Source: Sharpea azabuensis DSM 18934 (GTDB lineage: Bacteria; Bacillota_I; Bacilli_A; Erysipelotrichales; Coprobacillaceae). Taken from it: a stretch of 57,985 nt of DNA. Below the pieces are notes generated by a model that was not told the DNA's origin, searched no databases, and was given only the letters and a program-made list of their open reading frames with translations. Below are positions 8,697 through 17,650 of the stretch, piece by piece. A program made the translations under genes and the position numbers. The stretch lies in contig NZ_JNKU01000011.1 in NCBI RefSeq assembly GCF_000702165.1, positions 1 through 57,985 of the forward strand. The letters are read 5' to 3'. Every line of letters starts with the position of its first letter. Position 1 is the stretch's first letter.

Positions 8697-10017
8697 TCTT
8701 ATTGAAGGCCATGTTGGCAAATCTATTCTTTATTTCACAATCCCCTTATTAATAGGTAACTTCTTTCAGTTACTTTATAATACCGTTGATTCCTATGTTG
8801 TCGGAAATTATGTTTCACCCGATGCCCTGGCAGCCGTAGGGCAATCAACGCCCATTATTAATGTTATTGTCGGTGCATTTCTAGGTTTATCAACTGGGGC
8901 AGGTGTTGTCATTTCACAGTACTATGGTGCTAAAGATGACAAGCATATGAGCCTGGCTGTTCATTCTGCTGCTGCATTGACTTTAGTGCTTTGCATGATC
9001 TTTACGATTATCGGTATTCTTGTCGCAAGACCAATTCTTGAACTTATTCGTTCACCACAATCAATAATGCCCCTTGCAACACTGTATTTGAAAATCTATT
9101 TTTATGGTGTCAGCTTTGTATTGATCTATAATATGGGTTCAGGTATTCTGCGTGCTATTGGGGATTCTAAAAGACCACTTTATTATCTGGCTATCAGTTC
9201 ACTCGCAAATGTCATTTTTGACTTTGTCTTTGTACTCTACTTACATCTTGGTGTTGCCGGTGTTGCCTATGGGACATTGATATCTCAAGGTCTAAGTGCT
9301 TTATTTGTCGTGGTGAGATTGTTAAGAGTAAAGGCGAATTATCGTATAAACGTCTCGCAAATACATTTCAATCGTCATATGACAAAGAGAATTATTCAAA
9401 TAGGTGTACCAACAGCTATACAGAACTGTATTGTTTCCTTCTCCAATGTCTGGTCAACATCCTATATTAACCGCTTTGGGGCAAATGCCGTAGCCGGTTA
9501 TGCCGCTTATACAAAGATTGATCAATTTGTGATTTTACCTGTTCAGTCATTCTCACTCGCCATTACGACATTTGTCGGTCAGAATGTTGGGGCAAAGAAG
9601 TATGAGCGTGTTAAGAAAGGTATTCGTCAAACTCTGATTATGAATGAAATAATAGCTTTCTTATTCATGGTTGTCCTCTTCTTCTTTGGGCATCGCATAA
9701 TTGGCTTATTCACAAAACAGCCAGAAGTTATTGAGAGCGGCTTCTTAATGGCTAAGGTGATGTGTGCTGGCTATATTGTCATCCCAATCACAAATATTTT
9801 AGCCGGTGCATTAAGAGGTGTGGGTATTTCTAAGATTCCAATGTATACGATGGTTGGATGCTATGTCGTTATTCGTCAGATCTATCTGGCAATAGCTTAT
9901 CACTTTGTTCATTCTATTGTTGTTGTGTATCTCGGCTGGCCACTAACATGGGTGATTTGTGCCATCTTGCTTGTTGTCTACTTTAAGAAAGCAAACTGGC
10001 TAGCTCACCATCAATAA
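8686..10017 (+). CDS. MATE family multidrug/cation efflux transporter
   Basis: 443 residues, about 12 transmembrane helices in two related halves. The N-terminal IPLLIGNFFQLLYNTVDSYVVG and the central IGVPTAIQNCIVS repeat motif are typical of MatE (PF01554) proteins of the DinF/NorM type. GTG is the start: AGAGGTGAT lies about 6 bases upstream and the family N-terminus begins right there. The start lies inside the upstream gene, so the two are coupled. Likely exports cationic drugs or metabolites using Na+ or H+. Confidence 0.92.
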   Translation: MKNDLIEGHVGKSILYFTIPLLIGNFFQLLYNTVDSYVVGNYVSPDALAAVGQSTPIINVIVGAFLGLSTGAGVVISQYYGAKDDKHMSLAVHSAAALTLVLCMIFTIIGILVARPILELIRSPQSIMPLATLYLKIYFYGVSFVLIYNMGSGILRAIGDSKRPLYYLAISSLANVIFDFVFVLYLHLGVAGVAYGTLISQGLSALFVVVRLLRVKANYRINVSQIHFNRHMTKRIIQIGVPTAIQNCIVSFSNVWSTSYINRFGANAVAGYAAYTKIDQFVILPVQSFSLAITTFVGQNVGAKKYERVKKGIRQTLIMNEIIAFLFMVVLFFFGHRIIGLFTKQPEVIESGFLMAKVMCAGYIVIPITNILAGALRGVGISKIPMYTMVGCYVVIRQIYLAIAYHFVHSIVVVYLGWPLTWVICAILLVVYFKKANWLAHHQ

Positions 10018-10033
10018 ATAGAAAGCATAATGA

Positions 10034-10062
10034 TTGACCGCAATCTAATAAATTTCTATACT
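10034..10062 (+). promoter_or_regulatory. Promoter of trxA
   Basis: TTGACC at 10034 and TATACT at 10057 with 17 bases between; followed by GAGAGG ribosome site. Confidence 0.8.
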
Positions 10063-10096
10063 GTAGTTGTAAAAGAAAAAAGAGAGGTAAAAATAT

Positions 10097-10414
10097 ATGA
10101 GTAAAATTATTAATGCAAGCGAATTTCCAACAGAAGTACTTAATGCGAGTGTACCAGTATTAGTTGACTTCTATGCAGACTGGTGTGGTCCATGTAAGAT
10201 GATGTCACCAGCTTTAGACAAGATTTCTGAAGAATATGCTGGTAAGGCAAAGGTCGTTAAAATCAATGTCGATGAAAACCCTGAAGTCGCACAGCAGTAT
10301 GGTGTTATGTCTATTCCTAACTTTAAGTTCTTCAAGGGTGGACAGGTTGTTGATGAAGCACTTGGTGCTATGCCAGCAACAGCTCTTACAAATAAACTTG
10401 ATCAGTTATTATAA
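10097..10414 (+). CDS. trxA: Thioredoxin
   Basis: 105 residues, full length for the family. The redox site W29-C-G-P-C33 lies after the DFYADWC strand, and the cis-proline motif SIPNF is present near residue 75. Reduces disulfides in cytosolic proteins and recycles thiol peroxidases. It stands alone between a strong promoter and a terminator, next to a glutathione-peroxidase-like gene that, in bacteria without glutathione, usually takes its electrons from thioredoxin. Confidence 0.97.
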   Translation: MSKIINASEFPTEVLNASVPVLVDFYADWCGPCKMMSPALDKISEEYAGKAKVVKINVDENPEVAQQYGVMSIPNFKFFKGGQVVDEALGAMPATALTNKLDQLL

Positions 10415-10421
10415 TGCAAGG

Positions 10422-10449
10422 GATATTGGTGAAAGCCAATATCTTTTTT
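10422..10449 (+). terminator. Terminator of trxA
   Basis: GATATTGG, six-base loop, CCAATATC, then six Ts. Confidence 0.88.
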
Positions 10450-10475
10450 GTTCATATAAATTGTACAAAACTAAG

Positions 10476-10503
10476 TTGACAACAATATAAATAGTGCTAA
10501 AAT
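10476..10503 (+). promoter_or_regulatory. Promoter of the peroxidase gene
   Basis: TTGACA at 10476 and TAAAAT at 10498, spacer 16 bases. Confidence 0.75.
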
Positions 10504-10527
10504 AATAAGTGAAATGGAGGTCATTAT

Positions 10528-11073
10528 ATGAGTCAATTCTATACATATTCAGTTCCAGCAGCTAATGGTGAAGAAAAATCAATGGAGGATTTTAAAGGTA
10601 AGGTCGTTCTTGTTGTCAACACAGCAACTGGCTGTGGCTTTACACCACAATATAAGGATCTTGAAAGCATCTATGAGACATATCATGATCAAGGTCTTGA
10701 GATTCTTGATATCCCTTGTAATCAGTTTGCCGGGCAGACACCAGGAACAGATGAAGAAATTCATGAATTCTGCACACTTAAATATAATACACAGTTCCCA
10801 CAGATGAAAAAGAGTGATGTCAATGGTGAAAATGAATTATCACTCTATACCTATTTGAAAAGTCAGCAGGCATTTAAAGGCTTCGGTAATAGTGCAAAAG
10901 CTTTAGCTATGCGTGTTATGCTTAAGAAGATTGATAAGGATTATAAGAATAATCCTAATATTAAATGGAACTTCACTAAGTTCTTAGTCAATAGAGATGG
11001 TGAAGTTGTTGGTCGTTTTGAACCAACGGCTAACATGAAGAGTGTAGAAGAAGCTGTTGCTGCATTAATTTAA
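10528..11073 (+). CDS. Glutathione peroxidase-family thiol peroxidase
   Basis: 181 residues. The peroxidatic cysteine C36 sits in NTATGCGFTPQY, where animal enzymes have selenocysteine, with the partner glutamine in CNQFAGQ and the tryptophan in KWNFTKFLV. Bacterial members are usually thioredoxin-dependent peroxidases that remove hydrogen and lipid peroxides. ATG follows ATGGAGG at good spacing. It has its own promoter and terminator directly after trxA, which makes the pair a small redox-defence unit. Confidence 0.93.
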   Translation: MSQFYTYSVPAANGEEKSMEDFKGKVVLVVNTATGCGFTPQYKDLESIYETYHDQGLEILDIPCNQFAGQTPGTDEEIHEFCTLKYNTQFPQMKKSDVNGENELSLYTYLKSQQAFKGFGNSAKALAMRVMLKKIDKDYKNNPNIKWNFTKFLVNRDGEVVGRFEPTANMKSVEEAVAALI

Positions 11074-11091
11074 CTCCCTAGGGAGTTTTTT
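11072..11091 (+). terminator. Terminator of the peroxidase gene
   Basis: AACTCC, CTAG, GGAGTT and a T-run starting in the stop codon; short but G/C-clamped. Confidence 0.75.
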
Positions 11092-11209
11092 CTTTTGCAT
11101 TCTTCCCTAAAGGTATAACATAGTATATATAGATAAATCTTTACCGCAGGTTAATATAGATTTTACATTGATGTTGTAGAATGTGTTTACTATGGGAGGG
11201 ATATTGATA

Positions 11210-13228
11210 ATGAAAGAATATATGGATAACCGTGAGCTTTCCTGGCTCAAATTTAATGATCGTGTATTAAAACAGGCAAATGACAACATGGTGCCTTTAG
11301 CGGAGAAGATGAACTTTGTGTCTATCTACCAGACAAACTTGGATGAATTCTTTAGAGTACGTCTTGGTTTTCTTTATGACCAGATGCTGTTTTATCCAGC
11401 CATGATTGATAATAAGAGTGAGATGACAGCTGAAGAACAGCTGAAAGCTTGTTTCACAAAGATTAGACGTCTCAATCATAAGAAAGATAGCTATTATCAG
11501 AAAATTATGAATGAGCTCTTAGAATACAATGTTAAACTGGATACTTTTGATGAAATTGACAATAAGGATGATAAGCGCTTGCTAGAAAACTATTTTGATC
11601 GAGAAATCATGCCACTGCTTTCACCACTTGTTGTCTCTAAGCGTACGCCATTTCCATTTATGAATAATGGTGAACTTTTTATTGCAGCTCAGCTGACAAG
11701 CCATAAGGGGAAGAGAAAGCTAGGTATCGTTTCTCTTGCGAATGTGATGGATGAACGCTTAATGGAACTTCCAGTCACAAGAAGTCATTATATCTTAGTT
11801 GAAGAGCTTGTTGCTTCACAGCTATCAAAGCTCTTTAAGAAATATAAGGTGGAAAAATCATCCGTCATCAGATGTACAAGAAGTGCAGATATTGATGAAG
11901 ATGATATCATTGAAGGCAATAGTTATCGTGAAATTATGGAGAAGCTGATTAAGGAAAGACGCCATCTTCATCCGGTTCGCTTAGAATATACAGAAGGACT
12001 TGAAGATATTGAAATCTCCATGATCACAAAATTCCTTGATCTTGATGAAAGACAGGCCTTTATCAGTGCTTCCCCACTTGATTTCTCTTTCTTTGGCAAA
12101 TTGCGTGATGTTTTAAAGATTGCCCATCCAGAGCTCTTCTATACACCATTGCCACCAAAGAAATCACCACTTGTTAATGACAAGAAACCAATGCTTGAAC
12201 AAGTGATGAATCATGATATTATGCTGGCTTATCCTTATAATTCAATGGATTCCTTCTTACGAATGCTTGATGAAGCAGCTGTTGATGAACGTGTTGTTTC
12301 TATTAAAATGACACTCTACCGTGTAGCGAAGAATTCAAGGGTTGTTAATGCCTTAATTAAAGCAGCAGAAAATGGCAAGGAAGTGATTGTGCTTGTTGAA
12401 CTGCGTGCACGTTTTGATGAAGAGAATAATATTGGTCAATCAAAGGCCTTGGAGAAAGCTGGCTGTACGGTTATTTATGGGCTAGAGGGCTATAAAGTCC
12501 ATAGTAAGCTATGCCTGATTACTCTAAAGGAAGACCATATTCAGTATATCAGTCAGATTGGTACAGGAAACTATAATGAAAAGACAAGTAAGTTCTATAC
12601 GGATCTCTCTTTAATGACAGCACGTAATGAAATTGGTGAAGAAGTCAATGATATCTTTACCCATCTCCTACAAGGGGAAACTGAGCATCATACCAATTAC
12701 TTATTTGTTTCACCACATTGTATGCTTGATCATATCTTTAAAAAGATTGATGAACAGATTGCCTTGGCAAAAGAAGGCAAGGATGCCTATGTTGGCTTTA
12801 AGTGCAATTCTGTGACAAGTAAGCCAATGATTGAAAAGCTTATTGAAGCAAGCCAGGCTGGTGTTCATATTGATATGGTTGTTAGAGGTATTTGTTGTAT
12901 TGTGCCAGGTGTTAAGGACTATACGGATCATATTCGCGTGATTTCTATTGTCGGTCGTTATCTTGAACATTCTCGTATTTATATCTTTGGTCGTACAAGT
13001 CCTGATGTCTATATTTCTTCAGCTGACTTAATGACAAGAAACCTGGAACGTCGCGTGGAAGTGGCTGCACCTCTTCTTGATGAACGTATTCGCAATCAAG
13101 TCATTACAATGTTCAATGCTTACTTCAAAGACAATGTGAAAGCTTGTGAACTGTTAAGTGATCGTAGCTATAAACGTGTCAAAAATAAAGAACCTAAATT
13201 TAATGTGCAAGAATATTTTTTGAAATAA
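11210..13228 (+). CDS. ppk: Polyphosphate kinase 1
   Basis: 672 residues, close to the usual 680-720. The N-terminal motif NRELSWLKFNDRVLKQA is diagnostic, and both phospholipase-D-like active-site histidine motifs are seen: YKVHSKLCLI and EHSRIYIF. The enzyme reversibly polymerises the gamma-phosphate of ATP into inorganic polyphosphate. ATG 11210 follows GGGAGGG by 9 bases; the frame is open upstream to a GTG at 11183 without a ribosome site. It ends immediately before the phosphofructokinase ribosome site, so the two are probably co-transcribed. Confidence 0.95.
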   Translation: MKEYMDNRELSWLKFNDRVLKQANDNMVPLAEKMNFVSIYQTNLDEFFRVRLGFLYDQMLFYPAMIDNKSEMTAEEQLKACFTKIRRLNHKKDSYYQKIMNELLEYNVKLDTFDEIDNKDDKRLLENYFDREIMPLLSPLVVSKRTPFPFMNNGELFIAAQLTSHKGKRKLGIVSLANVMDERLMELPVTRSHYILVEELVASQLSKLFKKYKVEKSSVIRCTRSADIDEDDIIEGNSYREIMEKLIKERRHLHPVRLEYTEGLEDIEISMITKFLDLDERQAFISASPLDFSFFGKLRDVLKIAHPELFYTPLPPKKSPLVNDKKPMLEQVMNHDIMLAYPYNSMDSFLRMLDEAAVDERVVSIKMTLYRVAKNSRVVNALIKAAENGKEVIVLVELRARFDEENNIGQSKALEKAGCTVIYGLEGYKVHSKLCLITLKEDHIQYISQIGTGNYNEKTSKFYTDLSLMTARNEIGEEVNDIFTHLLQGETEHHTNYLFVSPHCMLDHIFKKIDEQIALAKEGKDAYVGFKCNSVTSKPMIEKLIEASQAGVHIDMVVRGICCIVPGVKDYTDHIRVISIVGRYLEHSRIYIFGRTSPDVYISSADLMTRNLERRVEVAAPLLDERIRNQVITMFNAYFKDNVKACELLSDRSYKRVKNKEPKFNVQEYFLK

Positions 13229-13243
13229 TTGGAGGTGTGCTTT

Positions 13244-14314
13244 ATGCGTGTAGGTATTCTTACAAGTGGAGGGGATTGTCAGGCTCTTAATGCTACAATG
13301 CGAGGTTTGGCAAAGACGCTCTATGCGAATGTGAAAGATTTGGAAATTATTGGTTTCAAGAATGGTTATAAGGGATTGATGTATGAAGATTATATCAAGA
13401 TGAAACCAAGTGATTTCTCTGGTATCATTGCTCAGGGAGGCACAATTCTTGGCTCTTCTCGCTGTCCTTTTAAAATGATGCGTGTTGTTGAGGATGGTTT
13501 TGATAAGGTTAAGGCGATGAAACGTACTTATAAAAAACTCAATCTTGATGCACTCGCTGTACTAGGTGGTAATGGCTCACTCAAGACTGCCAATCTCTTG
13601 GCTCAGGAAGGTCTTAATGTTATTGGTTTACCTAAAACTATTGATAATGATACATATGGAACAGATTATACATTTGGTTTTTCTAGTGCTATTGAAGTAG
13701 CAACAAGATATCTTGATGAAATCCATACTACAGCTGCATCCCATGGCCGTGTCTTTATTGTTGAAGTTATGGGCCATAAGGTTGGTCATATTACACTTGC
13801 TGCCGGTCTAGCAACGGGCTGTGAAATCATTCTCTTACCAGAAATTCCTTACGATCTTAAGAATATTGAAAAGAAAATCAAACAGCGTAAAGCACAGGGC
13901 AAGAACTTTACCGTTATTGCCTGCTCAGAGGGCGCTTTGACAAAAGAAGAAGCGACACTTTCAAAGAAGAAATATAAGGCCTTGGTAGCAAGCCGTGAAG
14001 GTCGTTCTGTTGTTGAATATATTGCCAAAGACTTAGCAAAGGATATGCCTGAATTAGAAATCCGTACATCAGTTATAGGCCACTCACAGCGTGGTGGTGC
14101 ACCAGATGCCTATGACCGTACGATTTCTACGCGGTTTGGTATCGAAGGCGCTCGTCTCATTATGAATCGTAGCTTTGGACAGCTTGTCGTCTTAAAGCAG
14201 GGAGAAGTGGGATCCATTCCACTAGAAGATACTGCAGGTAAACTGAAATATGTTGATCCAGCAGGAAAGCCTGTCCAGAATGCTAAACTGATGGGTGTAT
14301 GTTTTGGTGATTAA
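13244..14314 (+). CDS. 6-phosphofructokinase family protein
   Basis: 356 residues, PfkA fold. The phosphate loop is TSGGDCQALN, the catalytic loop is PKTIDND (about residues 130-136) and the sugar-phosphate segments are present. E. coli PfkA has GGDGS and PGTIDND; here the equivalents are GGNGS (108-112) and PKTIDND. The lysine is shared with PPi-dependent and actinobacterial ATP-dependent enzymes, while the glycine after GGN argues for ATP. The Asp to Asn change touches a Mg-nucleotide residue, so donor preference is uncertain. ATG 13244 follows GGAGGTG; co-transcribed with ppk. Confidence 0.88.
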   Translation: MRVGILTSGGDCQALNATMRGLAKTLYANVKDLEIIGFKNGYKGLMYEDYIKMKPSDFSGIIAQGGTILGSSRCPFKMMRVVEDGFDKVKAMKRTYKKLNLDALAVLGGNGSLKTANLLAQEGLNVIGLPKTIDNDTYGTDYTFGFSSAIEVATRYLDEIHTTAASHGRVFIVEVMGHKVGHITLAAGLATGCEIILLPEIPYDLKNIEKKIKQRKAQGKNFTVIACSEGALTKEEATLSKKKYKALVASREGRSVVEYIAKDLAKDMPELEIRTSVIGHSQRGGAPDAYDRTISTRFGIEGARLIMNRSFGQLVVLKQGEVGSIPLEDTAGKLKYVDPAGKPVQNAKLMGVCFGD

Positions 14315-14338
14315 GAGCGTATGATGCGCTCTTTTTCT
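14313..14338 (+). terminator. Terminator after phosphofructokinase
   Basis: AAGAGCG, seven-base loop, CGCTCTT, then Ts; starts in the stop codon. Confidence 0.85.
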
Positions 14339-14387
14339 TTGCCTGCTTTCTCTTTCTTTCTTATAATAGAGATAGGTGGTGAGAAAG

Positions 14388-15647
14388 ATGGAAGAGAATA
14401 CATATCTAGAATTCAAACGACAGTATACTGATAATATTAAAAAGGAAATTGTCTCATTTCTTAATGCTGGTGGGGGGAAGATTATTATTGGTGTTGATGA
14501 TGAGGGAAGAGTTGTTGGCGTTGAAGATCTCGATGACTGCATGCTTCGTATTATCAATTCAGTCAGAGGCATATCCCCTGATGCGATGAGTTTTGTATCT
14601 GTTCAGCCGGTTGTCAAGGCAGGCAAGACATGCATTGAGGTCGTCATTGAAGTGGGAACAAATCGCCCTTATTATTTACGTAAAGCGGGCATGACATCAC
14701 GTGGTGTCTATATGCGCATTGGTCCAAGCTGTCAGCCAATGAGTCAGGAAAGCATCATGAAGATGATTGAGGACTATGGTGTAGGTCACTTTGAAGAAAA
14801 CCGCTCGCTAGAACAAAAGCTCACTTTTCATACTTTAAACAAGAAGATGGCTAAGATGAATATGCCTTTTGATCGTGATATCTTGTTGAATATGCGTATT
14901 CTTGATGATGTTGACCAGTATACCAATCTTGGTCTCTTATTAAGTGACCAAAATCCCTTTACGACAAAAGCTGTCTATATTCAATCATCATCCCAGACAG
15001 ATCTTGATTCAAGACGTGAATTTACAGGATCCTTGTTGAAACAGTTAGATGATGCCTTTCAATATCTTTCTTCCTACAACAAAGATCATGCCTATCCTGA
15101 TTTAGCTTTATGGGAAGTTTTAACTAATATGTTTATCCATCGTGATTATACAAAACGTGGCTCCAACTATATCTATATCTATAATGATCACATGGAATTT
15201 CGTAGCCGTGGTCAGCTAATTGATGGGATTTCCCTTGAAACGGTGCGGGTGGGCTTTAGTGAGAGTCGTAATCGCTATCTTGCCGAATTCTTCTATCATC
15301 TTCAACTAACTGATAGCTATGGGACAGGCATTCATAAGATTTTAGATGGATTTGATGATGACCACGAACCGCTCTTTGTGGAAGTGCCAGGAGAGTTTGT
15401 CGTAACGCTCTATAATATGCATTTTTCGCCAAATAAGAAAGGCCGAGAGGATAATGATAATGGTGAGGAAAAGTTGCTTGTTTATCTTAAGAAGCATCCA
15501 TTTATTACGCGGCTGAAATGTGAACAGATCCTGGATTGTGGTCCAACGAAATCTTACCGTGTCCTTTCACGTCTGGTTGAAAAGGGAAAGGTCAAGAAAA
15601 TAGGGAATGGCCGCAATACGAAATATGCCTTAAAAAATGAACGTTGA
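14388..15647 (+). CDS. AlbA_2/Schlafen-type ATP-binding transcriptional regulator
   Basis: About 419 residues. The N-terminal AlbA_2 (divergent AAA_4) domain begins EENTYLEFKRQYTDN and contains the FLNAGGGKIIIGVDDEG motif (about 25-45). A GHKL-like ATPase segment follows with WEVLTNMFIHRDY and GIHKILDGF, then a C-terminal winged-helix-like part (RLKCEQILDCGPTKSYRVLSRLVEKGKV). Such proteins are widespread in Firmicutes and are usually called ATP-binding or putative transcriptional regulators; targets are mostly unknown. ATG 14388 follows AGGTGG. A TATAAT at 14362 may belong to a promoter very close to the start. Confidence 0.85.
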   Translation: MEENTYLEFKRQYTDNIKKEIVSFLNAGGGKIIIGVDDEGRVVGVEDLDDCMLRIINSVRGISPDAMSFVSVQPVVKAGKTCIEVVIEVGTNRPYYLRKAGMTSRGVYMRIGPSCQPMSQESIMKMIEDYGVGHFEENRSLEQKLTFHTLNKKMAKMNMPFDRDILLNMRILDDVDQYTNLGLLLSDQNPFTTKAVYIQSSSQTDLDSRREFTGSLLKQLDDAFQYLSSYNKDHAYPDLALWEVLTNMFIHRDYTKRGSNYIYIYNDHMEFRSRGQLIDGISLETVRVGFSESRNRYLAEFFYHLQLTDSYGTGIHKILDGFDDDHEPLFVEVPGEFVVTLYNMHFSPNKKGREDNDNGEEKLLVYLKKHPFITRLKCEQILDCGPTKSYRVLSRLVEKGKVKKIGNGRNTKYALKNER

Positions 15648-15672
15648 AAAGTTTACGCGTTCGTATTATGAT
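15644..15672 (+). promoter_or_regulatory. Promoter of the patatin-like gene
   Basis: TTGAAA at 15644 (overlapping the preceding stop codon) and TATGAT at 15667, 17 bases apart. Confidence 0.7.
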
Positions 15673-15692
15673 AGCCAAAAGAGGTGATGAAG

Positions 15693-16607
15693 ATGAAAGA
15701 AAAAGTCTATGCAAAAATCAACCAGTTACCTCGTGGCAAGGCATCTCAAAATATTACTGAGGGTTGTCTTGTTTTAGAAGGTGGTGCTTTTCGTGGTCTT
15801 TATACCCAGGGCGTGCTTGATGCTTTAATGGAAGCAGATATCAATATGCAATGTGTGATTGGTGTTTCAGCTGGAGCAATGAGTGGCTTAGGCTATTTGG
15901 CCGGTCAAATTGGCCGCTCTGCCCGCATTAATCTACGTAATCGCCATAATTCGGCTTATGTTGGCATTGAGGCCTATAAGAATAATGGAGGGATTATTGG
16001 CTTTGACTTTGTTCTGGATAAGGTTAATGATGTGGATCCCATTGACTTAGAAGCCCTGCGTGATGAAAGAAGACGTTTTGTCACTGTGGCAACCAATTGT
16101 AAGACAGGTAAGCCAACCTATTTTGAAAAGGGCAAAGTCAATTTAAATAAAGCAATTCAGGCTTCAGCATCCATGCCCTATGTCAGTCAAATGGTCTATA
16201 TTGATGGGGAACCTTATTTAGATGGTGGCTGCTCAGATCATATTCCTTATAAATGGGCACTGAAGGAAGGCTATGAGAATATTATTGTCGTCAAGACAAG
16301 AACCCATGCCTATCGTAAAGATCTAACGGACCGTCATCCTCTTTATACACGCTTTGCCTACCGTCATTATCCAGCCTTTGCGAATACGCTTATTCAAAGC
16401 GATGCGGCATACAATGTTGATCTTGACCAGCTTGATCGTCTCGAAGAAGAGGGGAGAGTCTTTGTCTTTACCCCAAGCAAAGATCTAGGTGTATCACGAG
16501 TTGAAGGAGATATGGATAAGCTAGGCGAGATGTATTATCTTGGCTTGTTTGATGCCAAAAGGCGTATTGATGAGCTTAAGGCTTATTTACAGCGAAAGGA
16601 AAAGTAA
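15693..16607 (+). CDS. Patatin-like phospholipase
   Basis: About 304 residues. The oxyanion-hole motif GGAFRG (30-35), nucleophile elbow GVSAG with serine near 59, and the catalytic DGG (in LDGGCSDH) form the Ser-Asp dyad of patatin lipases. The family hydrolyses phospholipid acyl chains; this type (YjjU-like) lacks a signal peptide and is cytosolic. ATG 15693 follows AGAGGTGAT; two upstream alternatives overlap that site. It runs directly into the cation antiporter gene, whose ribosome site lies in its last codons. Confidence 0.9.
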   Translation: MKEKVYAKINQLPRGKASQNITEGCLVLEGGAFRGLYTQGVLDALMEADINMQCVIGVSAGAMSGLGYLAGQIGRSARINLRNRHNSAYVGIEAYKNNGGIIGFDFVLDKVNDVDPIDLEALRDERRRFVTVATNCKTGKPTYFEKGKVNLNKAIQASASMPYVSQMVYIDGEPYLDGGCSDHIPYKWALKEGYENIIVVKTRTHAYRKDLTDRHPLYTRFAYRHYPAFANTLIQSDAAYNVDLDQLDRLEEEGRVFVFTPSKDLGVSRVEGDMDKLGEMYYLGLFDAKRRIDELKAYLQRKEK

Positions 16608-16611
16608 ATAT

Positions 16612-17553
16612 ATGGAAATCATTATAAATATTGGAATACTCGCCATCGGTTTTTTGATGCTGATTAAAGGAGCGGATTGGCTTGTCTCAGGCGCAAGTGG
16701 CATTGCCAACAAGCTTGGTATTCCTTCTCTTGTCATCGGATTAACAATCGTTGCCATGGGAACAAGTGCACCAGAAGCAGCGGTATCCATCACATCAGCC
16801 TTCAAGCATAGTGCGGATATTGCAATTGGTAATGTATTAGGTTCGAATATCCTGAATATTTTAGTTATCCTTGGCATTACTTCTATCATCACACCACTTG
16901 CCTTGAAGAAAAATACCATCAATTACGAAATACCATTTTTAATTGCTATTTCAATCATACTTCCTGTTTTAGGTTTAAGAAAACAGAAGCTGGTTCTCAC
17001 TGATGGGATTATTCTGACTGTGCTATTCATCGCTTATTTAAGCTATCTCTTCTTTATGACAAAGAATGGCTTGATTGAGGAAGAGGATGAAGGGCCTATT
17101 CAGGAAAGAAATATTGCAGTGCTATTATTAATGACGGTTGTGGGTATTGCCGTTGTTGTGATTGGGAGTAACTTTGCGGTTGATGGAGCAAGCAATATTG
17201 CGAGAATACTTGGTGTAAGTGAACGTGTTATTGGCTTGACAATTGTTGCCCTTGGGACATCGCTACCTGAACTTGTCACATCTTTGACGGCTGCTAAGAA
17301 AGGTTCGGCGGATATTGCCATTGGTAATATTGTTGGTTCCAATATCTTCAATATTCTCTTTATTCTTGGCTTATCATCATTGATCACACCAATTGCCTAT
17401 CAGCCTCAATTCTTTGTCGATTCAATCATGGCCATTGCAGCAACAGTAATATTAGCCTTACTTGTACTCAATAAGGATCATAAGCTGAAACGTTATGGTG
17501 GTATTGCCATGCTCGTTGTTTATAGTATTTATCTGATTTATTTATTGAAGTAG
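16612..17553 (+). CDS. CaCA-family Ca2+/cation antiporter (YrbG type)
   Basis: 313 residues with ten hydrophobic helices in two inverted halves. Both alpha repeats are present: GTSAPE followed by IGNVLGSNILNI in the first half, GTSLPE followed by IGNIVGSNIFNI in the second. These acidic residues coordinate Ca2+ and Na+ or H+. The protein would export calcium across the cytoplasmic membrane. It starts 4 bases after the patatin stop with AAAGGAAAA as ribosome site, so it is in the same operon. Confidence 0.92.
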   Translation: MEIIINIGILAIGFLMLIKGADWLVSGASGIANKLGIPSLVIGLTIVAMGTSAPEAAVSITSAFKHSADIAIGNVLGSNILNILVILGITSIITPLALKKNTINYEIPFLIAISIILPVLGLRKQKLVLTDGIILTVLFIAYLSYLFFMTKNGLIEEEDEGPIQERNIAVLLLMTVVGIAVVVIGSNFAVDGASNIARILGVSERVIGLTIVALGTSLPELVTSLTAAKKGSADIAIGNIVGSNIFNILFILGLSSLITPIAYQPQFFVDSIMAIAATVILALLVLNKDHKLKRYGGIAMLVVYSIYLIYLLK

Positions 17554-17575
17554 GTCATATCGACCTGCTTTTTTT
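17550..17575 (+). terminator. Terminator after the cation antiporter
   Basis: GTAGGTC, five-base loop, GACCTGC and seven Ts. Confidence 0.85.
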
Positions 17576-17621
17576 CAATGTAAGTGCTTTTCTTTCGCTA
17601 TATATCATGTTATCATTATTC

Positions 17622-17638
17622 ATGAAAATAAATTTCGT
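17622..17638. promoter_or_regulatory. Possible RpiR operator in its own leader
   Basis: ATGAAAATAAATTTCGT contains GAAA-N5-TTTC, just upstream of the GGAGGG ribosome site of the regulator. It shares its TTTCGT half with the larger dyad before fruK. Autoregulation is inferred. Confidence 0.4.
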
Positions 17639-17650
17639 GGAGGGATAAAC

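Noticed and set aside
14222-14572. 116-codon minus-strand frame across the phosphofructokinase end
   Set aside because: Shadow of two plus-strand genes and a terminator; serine/threonine-rich translation is typical of an antisense frame.
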